Below, piece by piece: positions 60,060 through 64,000 of a DNA stretch of 64,000 bases. Made by a program: the position numbers and the translations under genes. The notes under the pieces were generated by a model. It had not been told where the DNA came from and ran no database searches. It was given only the letters and a program-made list of their open reading frames with translations. Position 1 is the first letter of the stretch. Every line of letters starts with the position of its first letter. The stretch comes from Homarus americanus. Taxonomy: Eukaryota > Arthropoda > Malacostraca > Decapoda > Nephropidae. Location of the stretch: assembly GCF_018991925.1 (NCBI RefSeq), contig NW_024724368.1, positions 4,869,707-4,933,706 of the forward strand, in the 5' to 3' direction.

Positions 60060-60650
60060 CACTTATTGTTAACACTAATGACTGTAGTGTGGTGTGGTGT
60101 AGTGGTGTGGTGTAGTGTGTGGTGTAGTGGGGGTGTAGTGTAGTGGTGTGGTGTTGGTGTGGTGTAGTGAGTGGTATGGTGTAGTGTGTGTGTTGTGTGG
60201 TATGGTGTAGTGGGTGTGGTGTTGGTGTGGTATGGTGTAGTGGGGGGTAGTGTGAGTGGTGTGGTGTATGTGGTAGTGTAGTGGTGTAGTGGTGTGGTAG
60301 TGGTGTGGTGTTGTGTGGTATGGTATGGTAGTGTAGTGGTGTGGTGTTGTATGGTATGGTGTAGTGGTGTGGTGTTGTGGTGTAGTGGTGTAGTGGTGTG
60401 GTGTTGTGTGGTATGGTGTAGTGGGGTGGTGTAGTGGTGTGGTGTTGTGTGGTATGGTGTAGTGGTGTGGTGTGTTGTGTGGTGTAGTGGTGTGGTGTAG
60501 TGGTGTGTGTGGTATGGTGTAGTGGGGTGGTGTTGTGTGGTATGGTGTAGTGGTGTGGTGTGTTGTGTGGTGTAGTGGTGTGGTGTAGTGGTGTTGTGTG
60601 GTATGGTGTAGTGGGGTGGTGTTGTGTGGTATGGTGTAGTGCGCTCCGAC
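60060..60650. repeat. gtggtgtggtgtagtg satellite
   Basis: G/T-only on the plus strand apart from regular a in gtag and gtatgg. Irregular units of 5-16 bp. The 231-codon minus frame (HTTPHHYT repeats) is a product of this composition. Located about 90 bp upstream of CLASRP exon 1. Confidence 0.94.
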
Positions 60651-60738
60651 TAATTACCCAAATGTAGCCAAATATAGTCGCAATGAAGTCAAATAATGGT
60701 CCTACATGACCCAACTATCGTTTACTTGGTAATTTCAG

Positions 60739-60853
60739 ATAAATGCCAGACAGCATGTGGCACGAGGCGAGAAAACAGGAGAGGAAGATCCGTGGGATGC
60801 TCGTTGACTACAAGCGCAGAGCTGAACGACGTCGAGAGTATTATGAGAAAATC
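60739..60853 (+). CDS. CLASRP: CLASRP exon 1 (coding): N-terminus
   Basis: Acceptor aatttcag, then ATG at 60743. The methionine at 60755 (MWHEARKQERKIRGMLVDYK) matches the usual family start, so MPDS is either an extension or leader. Donor gtaaga after YYEKI, phase 0. Confidence 0.93.
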
Positions 60854-63528
60854 GTAAGAGTCTTTAATTGGTTGTTAGGTAGTTACTGTCAGCTTTCCTT
60901 ACTACACTATTTTATCTTTATTTGTTAGTTATTATTTGTCTTCTATTTATAATTTTAATTGTTTTACATTGACCATGAATAAGTAGATAATACTGTACTG
61001 TGCTATACTGTACCGTACTGTATTATGTAAAGTTTCAAAATGAACCTGAATTTGGTACAGTATTTTATGTTAGCCATTGACCTTTTTTATTTTATTCAGT
61101 GAGTAGTAACACTGATCGTGCCAAATATGAGATCTTGCTGTACAGTTTTGATGTACAGTTCACACAAGAACAATTACTGAACATTTATTGTTTATTTATA
61201 ACAATCACTGTACACATTTACTGAACATTTATTTATTTACAGAAACAAGATCCAACACAGTTCATACAGCTGCATGGCCGCCCCGTCAAGATACATCTGG
61301 ACCCAGCTGTGGCCTATGCTGCTGAGGCCCCTGGCAGCATGTGGGTGATGTAGCCATGTTGAGGCCACTGTTAATATTTGTCTGGGTGTACTATATTAGG
61401 TGGCCATATTGGGTGGTTATGTTGTGTACAGTATGGCAGTTAGCTATACAGTTGTTGTAGAGGATGCTATACAGTATTTTTTTAAATATACAATAGTTAA
61501 GCAGTGTTCCTTTAAGGCCGTCATCCAGGACATTGTGAGGAACTGATCAACTTTTTAGGTGTAAAATTTAAGGCACGATTTTCTGCTCTGTTCTTTTCTG
61601 CTTTGCTGTGCTCTGTTCTTCTCTTTCCTGAATATTATACTACTACACTATAAACCTAACCTAACCTCTCCTCTAGGATGCCATGGCGAGGCGATTCGGA
61701 CTCCATGATCGATCGTTTCGACGTCAGGGCCCACTTAGACGACCTGCCTCCGGTGTCCTCCAGTTCGTTGAAGCTCACGGCTGAAGAGGACTGGGAGGAG
61801 CGTCAGGCAAACTACGAGCGTTACCGCATACTAATACAGAATGATTTCCTGGCCAGTAAGTTGTTGTTTTTTACGTTTTTATCAATATTTACGTTTATTT
61901 GTGTCGCTTGGTGTGTTATTGTTTTGTTCTTTTTGGCGTTTTATCAATATTTACGGGTTAGTTATTTCTCTTGGGGTAGTAAATTGTATTATTTTTTTTA
62001 AGTTTTTATCAATATTTACGTGTGATTTATTTCACTTGGGGCACTAAATTATTGGTGTTTTTTTTTTACTTTTTTATCAATATTTACGTTTGATACCTTG
62101 CCTAGGCTTATGGTAGAGTATTAAAGGCTGAATTGTAAATGAAATTGGGGCATAAATAAATAAAAACATTGAACAATTTCCAACCTTGAAATAGTTTACT
62201 GTACTTAAAGCTAACTCAGCTATTATAGTGGGTGGTGAAAAGCTAACTCAGCTAATATAGTGGGTGAAAAGCTAACACCTACTTTACTGAGTGAAAAGCT
62301 AACTCAGCTAACACCAGTAACTATACAGGGATGCAATTTAACTACCCCTGATGCTGGATTACACATCAAACAAGTCAATAACGATCCCTGCGGTAGTTGA
62401 GGGGGGGAGCTAAGCTAATGCTATATAGATCACGTCAATAAATGGTTTAACAATTGTTTTATCTTTTTAGGGTTTTTATGTTTTAATTCAGTTTTATAAC
62501 CCTGATGCCTCTCTCCCCCCTCTCTCTCTCTCTCTCTCTCTCAACAGTCAAAGAAGAAAAATTCCTCCACCAAATACGTCTAGAGGAACAGTTCGGTCCA
62601 ATTGTCAACAAAACAATCGAGGAAGAAAAGAAAGCTTTAGCTCCTAAGAAAGCTGCCATCGCCTTCACTTACACAGAGGAACCGGATGATGGAGAAGAAG
62701 ACAGACCTGGTTCATCCAATGCTGATTCTATTGTTCCTGAAGGAGGGGATGAAGCGGCGGGTGAAGGCTCGGACGATGAGAGTGACAGTGATATTGACCT
62801 TGGTGAGTTTAGTGGGTGATCTTGGTGAGTTGGGTGAGTTTAGTGGGTGATCTTGGTGAGTTGGGTGAGTTTAGTGGGTGAGTTGGGTGAGTTTAGTGGG
62901 TGATCTTGGTGAGTTGGGTGGATGAGGTGATTCAGGGCCATTTTGAGGACCTAACTCCCGTGAATTTGACGGTCCAGTTGTACTGTTGTGTTTGTACATA
63001 ATAATATGCTATACACTAATGATTGTTCAACTATAATGCTATACATTCTTTGAAAACATAATAATATGCTATACACTAACGATTGCCTCACTATACTGCT
63101 ATACATTCTATGATAACAATAATATGCTATACACTAACGATTGCCTCACTATACTGCTATACATTCTATGATAACAATAATATGCTATACACTAACGATT
63201 GCCTCAATATAATGCTTTACATTCTATCACAACATAATAATATGCTATACACTAATGATTGCCTCACTATAATGCTATACATTCTATCACAACATAATAA
63301 TATGCTATACACTCGCCACCACCTCACTACAATGCTATACGCTCTACCCCAGATCTGACCGTGGATGTCATGTCACTGTCTAACACACAACAACAAGAGA
63401 TGAACGTGTCAGGGGTGGAGTACGGCCTCAACCAAGACGACTTCATGTCACTCATTAGCCGCGACCTTCAGGAGGCCGAGGAACTGAGGGTGGCCAAGGA
63501 ACACGAAGATGAGAAGGCCATGTATTCG
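60739..63528 (+). CDS. CLASRP: CLASRP (CLK4-associating SR-rich protein, SWAP family), 5' part of gene
   Basis: Nuclear splicing regulator that associates with the CLK4 kinase in vertebrates. Five exons (60739-60853, 61243-61340, 61677-61855, 62548-62802, 63353-63528) encode about 273 residues. Every junction phase fits, and the order follows the vertebrate protein: MWHEARK...ERKIRGMLVDYKRRAER, GRPVKIHLD, MPWRGDSDSMIDRFDVRAHL, YERYRILIQNDF, acidic region, YGLNQDDFMSLI, EEKAMYS-like EDEKAMYS. The RS-rich C-terminal half lies beyond 64000. Divergent from brm. Confidence 0.93.
61243..61340 (+). CDS. CLASRP: CLASRP exon 2
   Basis: Acceptor atttacag, donor gtgggt. Reads KQDPTQFIQLHGRPVKIHLD then PAVAYAAEAPGS. 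It ends with AT of a Met codon completed by exon 3. Confidence 0.93.
61677..61855 (+). CDS. CLASRP: CLASRP exon 3: DRY/EERY-type region
   Basis: Acceptor cctctag, donor gtaagt. Reads MPWRGDSDSMIDRFDVRAHL, DDLPPVSSSSLKLTAEEDWE, NYERYRILIQNDFLA. The conserved RFDVRAHLD and YERYR motifs identify the SWAP N-terminal family. Confidence 0.95.
61856..62547. other. CLASRP intron 3, minor repeats
   Basis: Tandem tttatcaatatttacg blocks (61870-62100) and agctaactcagctaa blocks (62210-62305); (CT)n at the acceptor (62508-62541). No gene. Confidence 0.7.
62548..62802 (+). CDS. CLASRP: CLASRP exon 4: acidic region
   Basis: Acceptor (ct)n caacag; the first two bases complete Ile. Reads KEEKFLHQIRLEEQFGPIVN, KKAAIAFTYTEEPDDGEEDR, GSDDESDSDIDL. 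Donor ttggtgagt, which heads a tandem copy of itself. Confidence 0.92.
62803..62925 (+). repeat. Tandem copies of the CLASRP exon 4 donor
   Basis: Immediately after the exon: gatcttggtgagttgggtga and gtttagtgggtgatcttggt repeat about four times, each retaining TTG/GTGAGT as at the real boundary (cttg/gtgagt at 62803). Confidence 0.9.
62995..63352 (+). repeat. About 58-bp tandem leading into the CLASRP exon 5 acceptor
   Basis: About six units of aataatatgctatacactaa, cgattgcctcactataatgc, tatacattctat. The last unit ends gctatacgctctaccccag, the true acceptor, so the array reaches the splice site. Confidence 0.92.
63353..63528 (+). CDS. CLASRP: CLASRP exon 5
   Basis: Acceptor taccccag, donor gtgtgt. 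Reads LTVDVMSLSNTQQQEMNVSG, VEYGLNQDDFMSLISRDLQE, AEELRVAKEHEDEKAMYS, aligning with the family YGMADGDFVRML and EEEKAMYSG segments. The gene continues off the window. Confidence 0.92.
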
Positions 63529-63658
63529 GTGTGTGGCCATTGATGTACTTTTGTGGGTTGGGTTAGGTTAGTGTTAGGTTAAGTTGGGTTAGGTTAGCTT
63601 AGGTCCTGATTCCCTTTAGTAGATCATTCTCTCTCTCTCTATATGTTGTGTTAGGTAT
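63529..63658. other. CLASRP intron 5 start, short TTAGG-like run
   Basis: Begins at the exon 5 donor. gggttaggttagtgttagg at about 63558-63600, then a (CT)n stretch. Confidence 0.7.
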
Positions 63659-63975
63659 ATTATACAAGATGACTCTCAAAGCCAGAAATAAATCCCTTAT
63701 GCCCAGAATTTTCCGAGTAATGGAAATATTTTCTCGGAAGTTCCAGAAATTGCCCATGAAACCATCTCTTGAACCTGGAAAAATATCTCCCATCCCCAGA
63801 ATTTTCCGGTTATTGGGAAAATTTTCTCAGAATTTTCCGGAAAATCTACCCCTAAGAAAATCGTTCCCAAAGCCGGAATTTTCTGGAAAATTCCGGCTTT
63901 GGGAACGATTTTCCGAGACAATTTCAATTCCGGTCATTGGAGAGTTCTGGGTTTGAAGAATTCTGGCTAACAGAC
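63659..63975. mobile_element. Unclassified interspersed repeat with perfect internal hairpin
   Basis: Second copy of the family seen at 49970-50410 (ttccggaaaa, gggaacgattttccgaga, ggagagttctgggtttga). Positions 63861-63913 are nearly self-complementary: aaaatcgttcccaaagccgg on one side and its inverse on the other, with a centre near ttttctggaaaa. No ORF of note. Confidence 0.6.
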
Positions 63976-64000
63976 AGAGATACTGTACTGTACTGCACTC

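Noticed and set aside
60019..60714. 231-codon minus frame rich in His, Thr and Pro
   Set aside because: Produced by the G/T satellite; no conserved motif and irregular units.

Overview
This is eukaryotic nuclear DNA, almost certainly from a decapod crustacean. It has spliced genes with short exons in long introns, degenerate TTAGG-type arrays, dense micro- and minisatellites, Jockey-like retroelement remnants of a kind common in crabs and shrimps, and many hAT- and Tigger/pogo-like DNA elements. Nothing resembles a bacterial, phage or CRISPR locus.

Two conserved genes face away from each other on the right. On the minus strand, 57851 down to 30248, lies a near-complete brahma gene (brm, the SMARCA2/SMARCA4 orthologue and ATPase of the SWI/SNF chromatin remodeller). 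I placed 23 coding exons; junction phases agree from the start codon through exon 21. Domain order is Pro/Gly/Gln-rich leader, QLQ, HSA, BRK, SNF2 ATPase, helicase C, SnAC, AT-hook and bromodomain. On the plus strand, from 60739 and running off the window, lie five exons of CLASRP (SWAP-type, CLK4-associating SR-rich splicing regulator). The roughly 2.9 kb between the start codons may hold a shared bidirectional promoter.

The left end (1 to about 3815) is an inverted copy of the brm 3' end (about 27616-31650). It carries bromodomain and acidic-tail exons on the plus strand, tail to tail with the main gene. The left copies are open, while exons 22-24 of the main gene carry small indels that break the frame. 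Between the copies sits a palindrome of about 11 kb (5212-16239) built around a satellite array that reverses orientation at about 11092. Its right arm runs into a 100-N gap. Positions 16340-27600 hold retroelement debris, a hAT element with a transposase C-terminus, a Jockey-like reverse transcriptase pseudogene and several satellites.

The most unusual theme is that tandem repeats repeatedly sit on exon-intron junctions and copy them. One intronic array (53905-54690) is made of a 23-bp unit identical to coding sequence in brm exon 4. Others multiply a 3' splice site (exon 14), 5' splice sites (exons 18 and 17, CLASRP exon 4) or an exon end (exon 10). I flag this as the main candidate for something undescribed. 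The inverted duplications could instead be assembly artefacts.
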